This document shows, in pieces, positions 1-8,608 of a stretch of 8,618 nucleotides of DNA. A model generated the notes under the pieces. That model was not told where the DNA came from. It searched no databases and saw only the letters and a list, made by a program, of their open reading frames with translations. This DNA is from Actinomycetota bacterium (GTDB lineage Bacteria; Actinomycetota; Actinomycetes; Nanopelagicales; Nanopelagicaceae), in the NCBI GenBank assembly GCA_009705075.1, contig WLCY01000016.1, positions 1-8,618 on the forward strand, read 5' to 3'. Both the position numbers and the translations under genes were made by a program. Within the stretch, counting starts at the first letter, position 1, and every line of letters begins with the position of its first letter.

Positions 1-2013
1 GAAGTAATCAGCGATTACATTCCATCTGGCGATCAGCCGACTGCCATTGCTGAGCTCGCTGCTCGAATAAATGCCGGCGAGCAGGATGTTGTCCTCCTTG
101 GTGCAACAGGAACTGGAAAGTCTGCAACAACTGCTTGGCTTATAGAAAAACTACAGCGTCCAACTCTAGTTCTCGCGCCAAATAAGACACTAGCTGCGCA
201 ACTTGCAAACGAGTTTCGCGAGTTGATGCCGAATAATGCGGTGGAGTATTTTGTTTCTTATTACGACTACTACCAACCTGAGGCCTATGTACCGCAGACA
301 GACACCTTTATCGAGAAGGATAGTTCGGTAAATAGTGAGGTCGAACGCTTACGCCACTCTGCTACTAACTCACTACTTACTCGCAGAGATGTAATTGTTG
401 TAGCGACCGTATCTTGCATCTACGGCTTGGGAACGCCGCAGGAATATGTCGATCGAATGATTAAGTTGCAGGTAGGGGATTCCATTGAGCGCAATAAACT
501 GCTCCGGAAGTTTGTGGATATTCAGTATAAGAGAAATGACATGGCCTTTGAACGCGGCACCTTTCGAGTGCGCGGAGATACGATAGAAATTATCCCGATG
601 TATGAAGAGCTGGCCCTGCGAATTGAAATGTTCGGGGATGAGATAGAACGCATCACAACACTTCATCCACTAACTGGTGAAATTATCCGCGATGAAACGG
701 AGATGTACATCTTCCCTGCGAGCCACTATTCCGCTGGTCCAGAAACAATGAATCGGGCTATCAGTGCCATAGAGGCTGAGATGGAAGTTAAGGTTGATGA
801 GTTCGAACGTCAGGCTAAATTGCTTGAGGCACAACGGATACGGATGCGCACAACCTTCGATATCGAAATGATGCGGCAACTTGGATTTTGTTCCGGGATT
901 GAAAATTATTCGCGACATATAGACGGACGCGGGGCAGGTTCGCCACCGAATTGTTTATTAGATTATTTCCCGGAAGATTTCCTGGTCGTCATCGATGAAT
1001 CGCACGTGACAGTCCCACAGATCGGGGCCATGTATGAGGGCGATGCTTCCCGCAAACGTACGTTGGTAGAACATGGATTTAGATTGCCATCAGCGATGGA
1101 TAATCGACCGCTGAGATTCGCAGAGTTTATTGAGCGCAAAGGTCAGACGGTTTATCTTTCTGCTACGCCAGGGAAGTACGAACTAGAGAAAACTGGCGGG
1201 GAGTTCGTAGAGCAAGTAATTCGTCCGACTGGATTGATTGATCCACAAATTGTTATTAAACCAATCAAGGGACAGATTGATGATTTGGTTTATGAAATCA
1301 ATCTTCGTGCAGCAAAGAATGAGCGAATTCTGGTAACTACTTTGACAAAGAAGATGTCTGAAGATTTAACCGATTACTTGATGGGACTCGGTATCCGAGT
1401 CAGATATTTACACTCTGAAGTTGATACCTTGCGTCGCGTTGAACTACTTAGAGAGCTTCGTTCGGGTGAATATGACGTCTTAATTGGAATCAATTTACTC
1501 CGCGAAGGTTTAGATCTACCAGAAGTTTCACTTGTTGCGATTCTCGACGCTGATAAACAAGGGTTCTTGCGTTCTGCTACATCGCTCATTCAAACTATTG
1601 GTCGTGCTGCTCGAAATGTTTCCGGTGAAGTACATATGTATGCAGACAGCATCACACCTGCCATGGCACAGGCTATCGATGAGACCAATCGTCGCCGAGA
1701 AAAACAGGTCGCCTACAACACTGCAAATGGAATCGACCCAACGCCGCTTCGCAAAAAAATATCAGATATAACGGATTCAATTACGAAGGAAGCAGAAGAC
1801 ACTGCGGGCCTTGATAAGCAGGTGCCATCTTCGGGAGTGAGGGTTTCAGGGCACTCTTTACCAAGACAAGAGCTAATTGGTCTCATAGAATCTCTTACTG
1901 ATCAGATGAAATTGGCGGCGAGTGATCTGCAATTTGAACTTGCTGCAAGATTTAGAGATGAGATACGAGAGCTCAAGAAAGAGCTCCGCGGAATGGAAGA
2001 GGCGGGGACTTGA
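1..2013 (+). CDS. uvrB: UvrABC system protein B (excinuclease subunit, DNA damage verification helicase), 5' partial
   Basis: UvrB receives damaged DNA from UvrA, verifies the lesion with its beta-hairpin and limited helicase activity, and forms the pre-incision complex that UvrC cuts. The frame is open from base 1, giving 670 codons in the window. Alignment from memory with E. coli (673 aa) and mycobacterial UvrB (about 698 aa) suggests only about 5 to 30 N-terminal residues are missing. Visible motifs, in window residue numbers, are SGDQP at 9-13, Walker A GATGTGKS at 34-41, the beta-hairpin tyrosines in [11 protein letters not shown] from 86 (Y87, Y88, Y90, Y91), motif II DESH at 332-335, motif [11 protein letters not shown] at 531-539, and a C-terminal UVR motif at about 624-664, which is the known docking site for UvrC. 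Stretches such as [15 protein letters not shown] and the [13 protein letters not shown] tail read as actinobacterial. The TGA stop overlaps the uvrA start. No frameshift or missing key residue is seen; the promoter lies outside the window. Confidence 0.98.
   Translation, partial: EVISDYIPSGDQPTAIAELAARINAGEQDVVLLGATGTGKSATTAWLIEKLQRPTLVLAPNKTLAAQLANEFRELMPNNAVEYFVSYYDYYQPEAYVPQTDTFIEKDSSVNSEVERLRHSATNSLLTRRDVIVVATVSCIYGLGTPQEYVDRMIKLQVGDSIERNKLLRKFVDIQYKRNDMAFERGTFRVRGDTIEIIPMYEELALRIEMFGDEIERITTLHPLTGEIIRDETEMYIFPASHYSAGPETMNRAISAIEAEMEVKVDEFERQAKLLEAQRIRMRTTFDIEMMRQLGFCSGIENYSRHIDGRGAGSPPNCLLDYFPEDFLVVIDESHVTVPQIGAMYEGDASRKRTLVEHGFRLPSAMDNRPLRFAEFIERKGQTVYLSATPGKYELEKTGGEFVEQVIRPTGLIDPQIVIKPIKGQIDDLVYEINLRAAKNERILVTTLTKKMSEDLTDYLMGLGIRVRYLHSEVDTLRRVELLRELRSGEYDVLIGINLLREGLDLPEVSLVAILDADKQGFLRSATSLIQTIGRAARNVSGEVHMYADSITPAMAQAIDETNRRREKQVAYNTANGIDPTPLRKKISDITDSITKEAEDTAGLDKQVPSSGVRVSGHSLPRQELIGLIESLTDQMKLAASDLQFELAARFRDEIRELKKELRGMEEAGT
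1995..2002 (+). promoter_or_regulatory. Probable ribosome binding site for uvrA, inside the end of uvrB
   Basis: The purine-rich GGAAGAGG ends 7 bases before a TTG start at 2010, and a further GGGG sits at 2004-2007. The TTG shares bases with the uvrB stop (TTGA, 2010-2013), so uvrA is probably translated by coupling or reinitiation after uvrB. The TTG places the UvrA sequence [14 protein letters not shown] exactly where the family normally begins. Confidence 0.6.
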
Positions 2014-4853
2014 GCATCGATCGGTTAGTTGTGCGGGGAGCCCGCGAACATAATTTAAAGAATGTTTCAATTGATTTGCCGCGCAATGCTCTGATTGTTT
2101 TTACAGGTCTATCTGGCTCAGGAAAGTCTTCTCTTGCCTTCGACACGATTTTTGCTGAAGGTCAACGCAGATACGTTGAATCCTTGTCGGCATATGCCAG
2201 ACAATTCTTAGGGCAGATGGATAAGCCAGATGTGGATTTCATTGAAGGACTTTCACCTGCAGTTTCAATCGACCAGAAATCTACCAATCGAAATCCCCGT
2301 TCTACTGTTGGAACAATCACAGAAGTTTATGATTATCTCCGTTTGTTATTCGCGCGCGCTGGACGCCCACATTGTCCAAGTTGTGGCAAAGCGATTGCGA
2401 AACAAACCCCGCAGAATATTGTTGATCAAATTCTTGCAATGCCCGTTGATACTAAGTTCCTGGTTCTTGCACCCGTAATTAGGGCCCGTAAAGGCGAGTT
2501 TTTAGATCTCTTCAAAGATTTTACAACTCAAGGTTTTTCTAGAGTTCGTGTCGATGGTGTTGTCTATCCAATAGCTGAAGTTCCAAAGTTGAAGAAACAA
2601 GAGAAGCATACGATTGATGTAGTTGTAGATCGTCTAACAGTGAAGGCAGATTCTAAAACCAGACTTACCGATTCGATTGAGACGGCGCTTCGCCTGGCAA
2701 GCGGCCTTGTAATTCTAGATTTCGTTGACGCTAAAGCTGGCTCACCAGATAAAGAGCGAACCTATAGCGAACATATGGCTTGCCATGATTGTGGCTTGTC
2801 TTTTGAAGAGCTGGAACCACGTTCTTTCTCATTTAACTCACCATTTGGTGCTTGCCCTGACTGCTCGGGCATTGGCACAAAGTTAGAGGTCGATGAAGAG
2901 TTGGTCGTACCAGATGAGGATCTCTCAATTAACGAAGGAGCCATTGCTCCGTGGGCTGGTGGCCAGTCAACTGGGTATTGGGCTCGTTTGATTGAAGGAT
3001 TGGCACGCGAATTAAAGTTTTCTATGGATACGCCATGGAAGAAACTTCCTGCGAAGGCGAAAGATGCACTTTTAAATGGCTGGGATTTTGAAGTTCATGT
3101 GAAATACAAGAATAGATATGGACGTGATCGAAATTATTCGACCGGTTTTGAAGGTGTTGTCTCTTTCATTGAACGTCGCCACCTAGAAACTGATAGCGAT
3201 TTTTCCCGAGATAAATTTGAAGCGTACATGCGCGAAACACCTTGCCCGGTATGTAAAGGATCTCGGCTAAAGCCTGAGGTGTTGGCAGTAACAATTGGCG
3301 ATAAGAGCATTGCGGCTATCTGTGAGCTTTCGATAAAGGATTGCGCCCAATTTCTAAATAAGATTTCGCTAAACGCTCGAGAGAAGCAGATTGCGGAGCG
3401 GGTTTTAAAAGAGGTAAATGCTCGTTTAGGTTTCTTGCTGGATGTGGGTCTTGATTACCTCTCATTAGATCGCCCGGCTGCGACACTTTCTGGGGGCGAA
3501 GCTCAGCGAATTCGCCTTGCCACCCAAATCGGCTCTGGCCTTGTTGGAGTTCTCTATGTTTTAGATGAACCGAGTATCGGGCTACACCAGCGCGATAATC
3601 GCAGGTTGATTGAGACTTTAACGAGGTTACGCGATCTTGGAAATACCTTGATTGTGGTTGAACACGATGAAGACACGATTAGAACTGCGGATTGGATCGT
3701 TGATATAGGTCCAGGAGCCGGCGAACACGGTGGTCATGTTGTTTCATCTGGAGACTATGCCGCGCTCATAGCAGCGAAGGACTCAATTACTGGGGCCTAT
3801 CTATCAGGACGAACCAAAATTGAAGTTCCGAAGAAGCGCCGCGAGTTAGATGCTAAGCGAAGTTTGACCGTTAAAGGTGCGCGGGAAAATAATCTACAGA
3901 ATATCGATGTGACATTTCCGCTAGGCGCTTTCGTCGCAGTATCTGGCGTCAGTGGTTCTGGGAAATCAACTTTGGTAAATGACATTCTCTATTCAGTTTT
4001 AGCCAATAAATTAAATGGTGCACGTATAGTTCCTGGGCGACATAAGTCAATTTCTGGTCTAGAACTACTAGACAAAGTTGTTCATGTTGATCAATCACCT
4101 ATCGGCCGAACACCTAGATCCAATCCAGCGACTTACACAGGTGTCTTTGACAAAGTTCGCGCGCTATTTGCCGAAACTACTGAAGCAAAGATTCGTGGCT
4201 ATTTGCAAGGTCGCTTCTCTTTCAACGTAAAGGGCGGTCGCTGCGAAAACTGTGCTGGTGATGGAACTATCACTATCGACATGAACTTATTGCCGGATGT
4301 TTATGTTCCTTGCGAGGTCTGCCACGGTGCTCGCTATAACCGCGAGACCTTAGAAGTTCACTACAAAGGCAAGACAATTGCCGAGGTTCTTAACATGCCA
4401 ATCGAAGAGGCCTTCACCTTCTTCGAATCCGTCCCTGCTATCGCTCGATATTTAAAGACGCTAAATGATGTCGGACTTGGCTACGTCAGACTTGGCCAAT
4501 CCGCTCCAACACTTTCTGGGGGCGAAGCGCAGCGCGTTAAGTTAGCAACTGAACTTCAACGTCGATCGACTGGTCGCACAATTTATGTTCTAGATGAACC
4601 AACTACTGGGCTGCATTTCGAAGATGTCAGAAAACTTCTAATTGTTTTAAATCGACTGGTTGATACTGGAAATACCGTGATTGTTATCGAGCATAATTTG
4701 GATGTTATTAAGTCGGCCGACTGGGTAATTGATATGGGGCCAGAAGGTGGCTCAGGTGGCGGAATTGTTGTCGCCGAAGGAACCCCAGAAGCAGTCGCAA
4801 AGAATAAAGCTAGTTACACCGGAACATTTCTTACGGCATCGCTAAAGGGATAG
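2010..4853 (+). CDS. uvrA: UvrABC system protein A (excinuclease ATPase subunit, damage recognition)
   Basis: UvrA is the dimeric ABC-type ATPase that scans DNA for helix distortions and loads UvrB. At 947 residues it has normal length for the family. It contains two ABC modules. The first has Walker A GLSGSGKS at 33-40, signature LSGGE at 493-497 and Walker B LDEP around D519/E520. The second has Walker A GVSGSGKS at 646-653, signature LSGGE at 835-839 and Walker B around D862/E863. Three cysteine pair sets fit zinc modules: C122/C125 with C412/C415, C258/C261 with C282/C285, and C745/C748 with C768/C771. The last is the zinc finger in the second module, needed for DNA binding in studied homologues. 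The first set, as I recall, is present in Geobacillus and actinobacterial UvrA but incomplete in E. coli. The TTG start overlaps the uvrB stop by 4 bases, and uvrC follows after 4 bases. No excretion-type or class II UvrA features are visible. Confidence 0.98.
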   Translation: MSIDRLVVRGAREHNLKNVSIDLPRNALIVFTGLSGSGKSSLAFDTIFAEGQRRYVESLSAYARQFLGQMDKPDVDFIEGLSPAVSIDQKSTNRNPRSTVGTITEVYDYLRLLFARAGRPHCPSCGKAIAKQTPQNIVDQILAMPVDTKFLVLAPVIRARKGEFLDLFKDFTTQGFSRVRVDGVVYPIAEVPKLKKQEKHTIDVVVDRLTVKADSKTRLTDSIETALRLASGLVILDFVDAKAGSPDKERTYSEHMACHDCGLSFEELEPRSFSFNSPFGACPDCSGIGTKLEVDEELVVPDEDLSINEGAIAPWAGGQSTGYWARLIEGLARELKFSMDTPWKKLPAKAKDALLNGWDFEVHVKYKNRYGRDRNYSTGFEGVVSFIERRHLETDSDFSRDKFEAYMRETPCPVCKGSRLKPEVLAVTIGDKSIAAICELSIKDCAQFLNKISLNAREKQIAERVLKEVNARLGFLLDVGLDYLSLDRPAATLSGGEAQRIRLATQIGSGLVGVLYVLDEPSIGLHQRDNRRLIETLTRLRDLGNTLIVVEHDEDTIRTADWIVDIGPGAGEHGGHVVSSGDYAALIAAKDSITGAYLSGRTKIEVPKKRRELDAKRSLTVKGARENNLQNIDVTFPLGAFVAVSGVSGSGKSTLVNDILYSVLANKLNGARIVPGRHKSISGLELLDKVVHVDQSPIGRTPRSNPATYTGVFDKVRALFAETTEAKIRGYLQGRFSFNVKGGRCENCAGDGTITIDMNLLPDVYVPCEVCHGARYNRETLEVHYKGKTIAEVLNMPIEEAFTFFESVPAIARYLKTLNDVGLGYVRLGQSAPTLSGGEAQRVKLATELQRRSTGRTIYVLDEPTTGLHFEDVRKLLIVLNRLVDTGNTVIVIEHNLDVIKSADWVIDMGPEGGSGGGIVVAEGTPEAVAKNKASYTGTFLTASLKG
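3483..3502 (+). repeat. 20-base direct repeat within uvrA, copy 1 (first ABC signature)
   Basis: The stretch coding for T-LSGGEA of the first ABC module is base-for-base identical to 4509-4528 in the second module, in the same reading frame. It reflects the internal duplication of the ABC domain. The exact match at synonymous positions is more than the protein match requires. Confidence 0.8.
4509..4528 (+). repeat. 20-base direct repeat within uvrA, copy 2 (second ABC signature)
   Basis: This is the second copy of the repeat at 3483-3502, encoding T-LSGGEA of the C-terminal ABC module. The identity ends immediately outside on both sides (g versus a upstream, t versus g downstream), so it is a short island and not part of a long repeat. 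Confidence 0.8.
4844..4850 (+). promoter_or_regulatory. Probable ribosome binding site for uvrC
   Basis: AAAGGGA lies at the 3' end of uvrA and ends 7 bases before the uvrC ATG at 4858. It is an imperfect Shine-Dalgarno match but well placed, and it supports this ATG as the start. Confidence 0.6.
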
Positions 4854-4857
4854 ACAA

Positions 4858-6765
4858 ATGGCAGATCCACAGAGTTATCGGCCTGCATCAATTCCGAGTG
4901 ACCCTGGTGTTTATCGCTTCTTTGATGAGAAGGGCGTCGTAATTTATGTAGGTAAGGCTAAGAATCTTAAGAATCGACTCAATTCTTATTTCCAGAAGAA
5001 CCTGCAAGAAAAAACTTATCGCATGGTTAATTCCGCGGTAAGAGTCGACTGGACTATCGTAAATACGGAGATTGAAGCGCTCCAACTTGAATTTACTTGG
5101 ATTAAAAGTGAGAACCCTAAATACAATATTCAATTTAAAGACGACAAGTCGTATCCGTACCTCGCTGTGAGTGTTTCTGAGGAATTTCCAAGGTTGTTTA
5201 TTTCAAGGGCTAAGAAGCGAGCAGGCGTTAAATACTTCGGGCCATACGCACATGCTTGGGCGCTGCGGAGTTCATTTGATGTCATCCAAAAGTTATATCC
5301 GATTCGTAGTTGCACGGACTCCAATTTTTCAAGAGCAGTTAAGAGCAAACGGCAGTGCTTGCTGGGAGATATCGGAAAGTGCAGCGCTCCCTGTGTTTCA
5401 TGGATCTCGAAAGAGGATCATCAGAATCTAGCTAAGAAACTTATTAAGTTTGTTGACACAAACTCAGGCGATATTGCTTTAGCTCTAAGTAAGGATATGG
5501 CCGAGGCAGCTGAACGCGAGGAATTTGAGCAGGCTGCAAAAATTCGAGATCAAATTACTGCAATCGAACGCTCTGCCGAAACTGCTGGCACGTTTCTAAA
5601 CGAAAATTTCTCAGCCGACTTATTAGCGACCCACTCTGAAATCACCCACTCTGCTGTCACGATGTTTTCAGTGAGATATGGTCGTGTTGTCGGCTCTCGA
5701 TCTTGGATACTTGATCGCGCTGATGTTCTCGAGGGCGAGAGCGTTATAGCTGCAATGATTTCCAAGATTTATTCAGAGCTAGATCCGCCGAGTGAGATTC
5801 TTGTCGATGAACTCCCTGAAAGCATTGAGGTAATTGAAGAATGGCTATCTGAAAAATCAGGGCATCGAGTTAGCGTTACAAAGCCGCTACGAGGCGATAA
5901 GTTTGATGTAATCAACACGGTCAAACGAAATGCGAATCAAGCACTTATCCAACATTTAAGTAAGCGGTCAAACGATGCTGCCGTTTCTGGCCGGGCGCTG
6001 GAAGAGATTGCAAACCTACTTGATTTGCCAGAACTACCACTACGAATTGAGTGCTTTGATATCTCGAATATCCAAGGTAAGCATATGGTGGCATCTATGG
6101 TTGTGTTTGAGGATGGTCAGATAAAGAAAAGTGACTATCGCAGATTCGCAATCGATGACGATGCTGGCTTCGATGATACGAGGGCTATGCATCATGTTTT
6201 GACTCGAAGGCTCAAGAGGTATTTGGCTGAACGTGAAGTTGATAATTCGGAGATTGCGGAACTAGGTGGGTCACGTCCGAAATTCGCATATCCGCCGCAA
6301 TTAATTGTTGTCGACGGAGGTGCACCTCAAGTATCTGCGGCAGCTAAAGCACTTGCCGAGCTTGGTATTTCAGATATCTCAATCTGCGGTTTAGCGAAAA
6401 GGTTGGAAGAAGTCTGGCTACCTGATAGCAAAGAGCCGATCATTTTTCCAAGGCATAGCGAAGGGCTTTATTTATTGCAGCGAATTCGCGATGAGGCGCA
6501 TCGCTTTGCGATTACATTCCATCGAAGCAAGCGCTCAAAAGTAATGTTGGAATCTTTGCTGGACGATATTCCCAAATTAGGGGAGTCAAGAAGGGCTGCT
6601 TTACTTGAAAAATTTGGCTCGGTAGCAGCTATTCGAAAGGCTTCAGTACTTGAGATTTCTACCATTCCAGGAATCGGAAGCAATATCGCGGAATTAATCG
6701 TGGGACACTTGAGTTCAATTCAGGAAGGACAGCAAATCAATATGGAAACCGGCGAGATTACTTGA
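4858..6765 (+). CDS. uvrC: UvrABC system protein C (dual-incision excision nuclease)
   Basis: UvrC binds UvrB at the lesion and makes both incisions. Its 635 residues lie in the normal size range. The N-terminal GIY-YIG nuclease (3' incision) shows GVY at 17-19, YVG at 30-32, R40 and the metal-ligand glutamate E78. Four cysteines follow at C152, C167, C175 and C179, matching the set reported to hold an iron-sulfur cluster in E. coli UvrC. A UVR motif at about 204-239 is the UvrB contact. The C-terminal RNase H-like nuclease (5' incision) retains the catalytic candidates D401 (in ECFDIS), D440, D486 (in VVDGG) and H548 (in EAHRFAI). Tandem helix-hairpin-helix motifs at about 570-618 bind DNA. 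All catalytic positions of both nucleases appear intact. The gene starts 4 bases after uvrA and ends 12 bases before rapZ. Confidence 0.98.
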   Translation: MADPQSYRPASIPSDPGVYRFFDEKGVVIYVGKAKNLKNRLNSYFQKNLQEKTYRMVNSAVRVDWTIVNTEIEALQLEFTWIKSENPKYNIQFKDDKSYPYLAVSVSEEFPRLFISRAKKRAGVKYFGPYAHAWALRSSFDVIQKLYPIRSCTDSNFSRAVKSKRQCLLGDIGKCSAPCVSWISKEDHQNLAKKLIKFVDTNSGDIALALSKDMAEAAEREEFEQAAKIRDQITAIERSAETAGTFLNENFSADLLATHSEITHSAVTMFSVRYGRVVGSRSWILDRADVLEGESVIAAMISKIYSELDPPSEILVDELPESIEVIEEWLSEKSGHRVSVTKPLRGDKFDVINTVKRNANQALIQHLSKRSNDAAVSGRALEEIANLLDLPELPLRIECFDISNIQGKHMVASMVVFEDGQIKKSDYRRFAIDDDAGFDDTRAMHHVLTRRLKRYLAEREVDNSEIAELGGSRPKFAYPPQLIVVDGGAPQVSAAAKALAELGISDISICGLAKRLEEVWLPDSKEPIIFPRHSEGLYLLQRIRDEAHRFAITFHRSKRSKVMLESLLDDIPKLGESRRAALLEKFGSVAAIRKASVLEISTIPGIGSNIAELIVGHLSSIQEGQQINMETGEIT

Positions 6766-6770
6766 GAGGA
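6765..6770 (+). promoter_or_regulatory. Ribosome binding site for rapZ
   Basis: AGAGGA overlaps the last base of the uvrC TGA stop and ends 7 bases before the rapZ ATG at 6778. This is a well-spaced Shine-Dalgarno element and fixes the rapZ start. Confidence 0.75.
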
Positions 6771-6777
6771 TTACCCA

Positions 6778-7653
6778 ATGGGCTCTAATGAAGTTCTCGT
6801 TGTTACGGGGATGAGTGGTGCGGGTAAATCAACGGTAGCTCACGCACTAGAGGATCTCGGTTGGTATGTGGTTGATAATTTGCCGCCTTCCATGATTGCG
6901 ACGCTCTGGGAAATGACGGCAAAAACACCATCTTCAATCGCAGTGGTTATTGATGTGCGGGGCGGCGAATTCTTTGATGATTTAACTAAGGCGCTCTCGA
7001 ACCTTGCTGAGAATAAGATCGCCAGGAGGATACTTTTTGTTGACGCATCTGATGAAGCTCTGGTCCGGCGATTTGAAGCGACGCGGCGACCTCATCCACT
7101 TCAAGGACCGGATCGCATTCTCGATGGAATTGCAAAAGAGCGGGTCCGATTGCAAGATGTTCGGTCTGCTGCCGACCTTGTAATCGATTCATCTGCGCTT
7201 AATATTCATCAGCTCGAAGCAAAAATAGGTGAAGTATTTAGCTCTGATTCAGGTTCTAATCTGCGGGTAAACATTCTCTCCTTTGGCTATAAATATGGAA
7301 TCCCGGTTGATGCAGATTTAGTTATGGATTGTAGATTCATTGCGAATCCGCATTGGATTCCAGAGTTACGGCCCCTTACGGGTTTGGACAAGGCCGTATC
7401 GGATAATGTTCTGGCGAGTACAAACGTTCAGGAATTTCTAACGAAGTATGAGTCGTTATTTGAAACAATCGCAAGTGGCTTCATTCAGGAAGGACGAAAG
7501 TATTTAACTCTCGCAATTGGTTGCACCGGTGGCAAACATCGAAGCGTCGCAATCTCAGAGGAGCTAGCCAAGCGCTTTGCTAACTCCGAGCAAGCAAGCG
7601 AGAAAAAGATTTCAGCGCAAGCGGTTCATCGAGATTTGGGTCGGGAGATTTGA
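6778..7653 (+). CDS. rapZ: RapZ/YvcJ family nucleotide-binding protein (P-loop ATPase/GTPase)
   Basis: This family hydrolyses ATP/GTP. In E. coli RapZ delivers the sRNA GlmZ to RNase E and so controls glucosamine-6-phosphate synthase. In Gram-positives (YvcJ) the role is less clear. The 291 residues are close to the usual 284-300. Seen here are the Walker A loop GMSGAGKST at 11-19, VDNLPP at about 33-38, DVRGGEFF from D59, and FVDASDEALVRRFEATRRPHPL. The C-terminal domain has the characteristic SFGYKYGIP, DADLVMDCRFIANP and GCTGGKHRS at 249-257. The C-terminus ends HRDLGREI and lacks the Lys/Arg-rich tail that contributes to sRNA binding in E. coli, so the GlmZ adaptor role should not be transferred. 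It is adjacent to yvcK and whiA as in most actinobacteria. The TGA stop overlaps the yvcK start in TTGA. Confidence 0.96.
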   Translation: MGSNEVLVVTGMSGAGKSTVAHALEDLGWYVVDNLPPSMIATLWEMTAKTPSSIAVVIDVRGGEFFDDLTKALSNLAENKIARRILFVDASDEALVRRFEATRRPHPLQGPDRILDGIAKERVRLQDVRSAADLVIDSSALNIHQLEAKIGEVFSSDSGSNLRVNILSFGYKYGIPVDADLVMDCRFIANPHWIPELRPLTGLDKAVSDNVLASTNVQEFLTKYESLFETIASGFIQEGRKYLTLAIGCTGGKHRSVAISEELAKRFANSEQASEKKISAQAVHRDLGREI

Positions 7654-8603
7654 GCTCAGTCAGTGGAAAGAAAGTCGTCGCTTTCGGCGGTGGGCATGGC
7701 CTTGCCGCGACGCTAACTGCACTCCGCGATGTGACTCCAGAAATTACCGCAGTGGTTACGGTCGCTGATAACGGTGGATCGAGTGGAAAAATACGAGAAG
7801 AGTTCAATTTTCTTCCGCCCGGAGATCTCCGAATGGCACTTGCTGCACTTTGCTCCGCTGATTCTTGGGGACAGAGTTGGGCCGAGATTATTCAACATAG
7901 GTTCACCAGTGAAGGTGATTTAAATGGCCATGCACTTGGCAATCTCTTACTGACGGCGCTCTGGGATAGCTCAGATGATCTTGTTGCAGGAATCGATCGC
8001 GTCGGAGAGTTACTTAAAATTGTAGGCCGAGTACTTCCAATGTCACTAGATCCGCTGGACATTGAAGGTGTATTCCGGACAAGTAAAGGCGATGAAGTTA
8101 TCCGTGGACAAATAGAAGTTGCAACTGCAAAAGGCGAGTTGATATCACTGAAGTTGCTCCCAGAGAAGCCAAGAAATACTCCTGAAGTATTGGATGCAAT
8201 CGCGGAAGCTGATTGGCTAACCTTTGGTCCAGGCTCATGGTTCTCAAGTGTTATGCCGCATTTTCTTATGAAAGATCTGGCGCAAGCAATCTCAAGGAGT
8301 TCGGCCAAGAAGATTATGATTTTCAATCTTCCAGAGCCAGTCGATGCCGATGAATTCGCAGGCAATACTCCCGAGCAGCATTTAGAATTAGTACTTTCCC
8401 ATCTTCCTGAGTTCAAAGTAGATATCGCCATCGCAGATCCCGCAGTTCTTACGCAGGGAAATCGCCTCGCAGAATTGATTTCCAAGTGTGGCGGTGAATT
8501 AATAACTGCTGAAGTAGCCAAAAGTGGTCAGAAGCACCACCACGATTGGGAAAAAATGAGTTCACTTTTCACGCACATTTTCAGCCCAACCCTGCTTAAA
8601 TAG
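7650..8603 (+). CDS. yvcK: YvcK/CofD-like protein (gluconeogenesis factor family; CuvA orthologue)
   Basis: YvcK proteins share the CofD (2-phospho-L-lactate transferase) fold. In Bacillus and Listeria they are needed for growth on gluconeogenic carbon and for normal cell-wall metabolism, and they bind UDP-sugars. The mycobacterial orthologue CuvA is linked to envelope biogenesis and is a Ser/Thr kinase substrate. The 317 residues match the family. Visible motifs are the nucleotide-binding GGGHG at 13-17, ADNGGSSG at 39-46, LPPGDLR at 55-61, NGHALGN at 92-98 and GPGSW at 193-197. The GGGHG position near the N-terminus requires a start close to 7650. TTG at 7650 is the only start codon visible there in frame and overlaps the rapZ stop. 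The nearest purine-rich element (GGGAG, 7643-7647) leaves only 2 bases, so translation probably depends on coupling to rapZ. Biosynthesis of coenzyme F420 itself is not implied. Confidence 0.95.
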   Translation: MSSVSGKKVVAFGGGHGLAATLTALRDVTPEITAVVTVADNGGSSGKIREEFNFLPPGDLRMALAALCSADSWGQSWAEIIQHRFTSEGDLNGHALGNLLLTALWDSSDDLVAGIDRVGELLKIVGRVLPMSLDPLDIEGVFRTSKGDEVIRGQIEVATAKGELISLKLLPEKPRNTPEVLDAIAEADWLTFGPGSWFSSVMPHFLMKDLAQAISRSSAKKIMIFNLPEPVDADEFAGNTPEQHLELVLSHLPEFKVDIAIADPAVLTQGNRLAELISKCGGELITAEVAKSGQKHHHDWEKMSSLFTHIFSPTLLK

Positions 8604-8608
8604 CGCCC

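Noticed and set aside
1969..1986. Inverted repeat GAGCTC-AAGAAA-GAGCTC near the end of uvrB
   Set aside because: The stem is only 6 base pairs and cannot be extended, there is no U-tract after it, and it lies in the coiled UVR region coding for repeated Glu-Leu/Lys-Lys residues. It is not a terminator; a role in coupling to uvrA cannot be excluded but has no support.
2010..4853. Possibility that this UvrA is a class II (drug self-resistance or phage-type) paralogue
   Set aside because: Length, zinc cysteines and direct linkage to uvrB and uvrC all indicate the canonical excision repair UvrA.
5453..5490. TTGACA hexamer in uvrC that could be a -35 element for an internal promoter
   Set aside because: No good -10 hexamer lies at the right spacing, the site is about 1.3 kb from the next gene, and similar TTGACA hexamers occur by chance in uvrB (about 1343) and uvrA (about 4148).
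7577..7768. 63-codon + strand open frame bridging rapZ and yvcK
   Set aside because: It overlaps both conserved genes in another frame, is rich in Arg and Trp, and has no motif or supporting ribosome binding site. It is a frame shadow.
7892..8521. Antisense open frame of 209 codons opposite yvcK
   Set aside because: It lies entirely within a well-supported conserved gene, its translation is Ser/Asn-rich with no recognisable motif, and no ribosome binding site or spacing supports it. It is best explained as a shadow of yvcK codon use.
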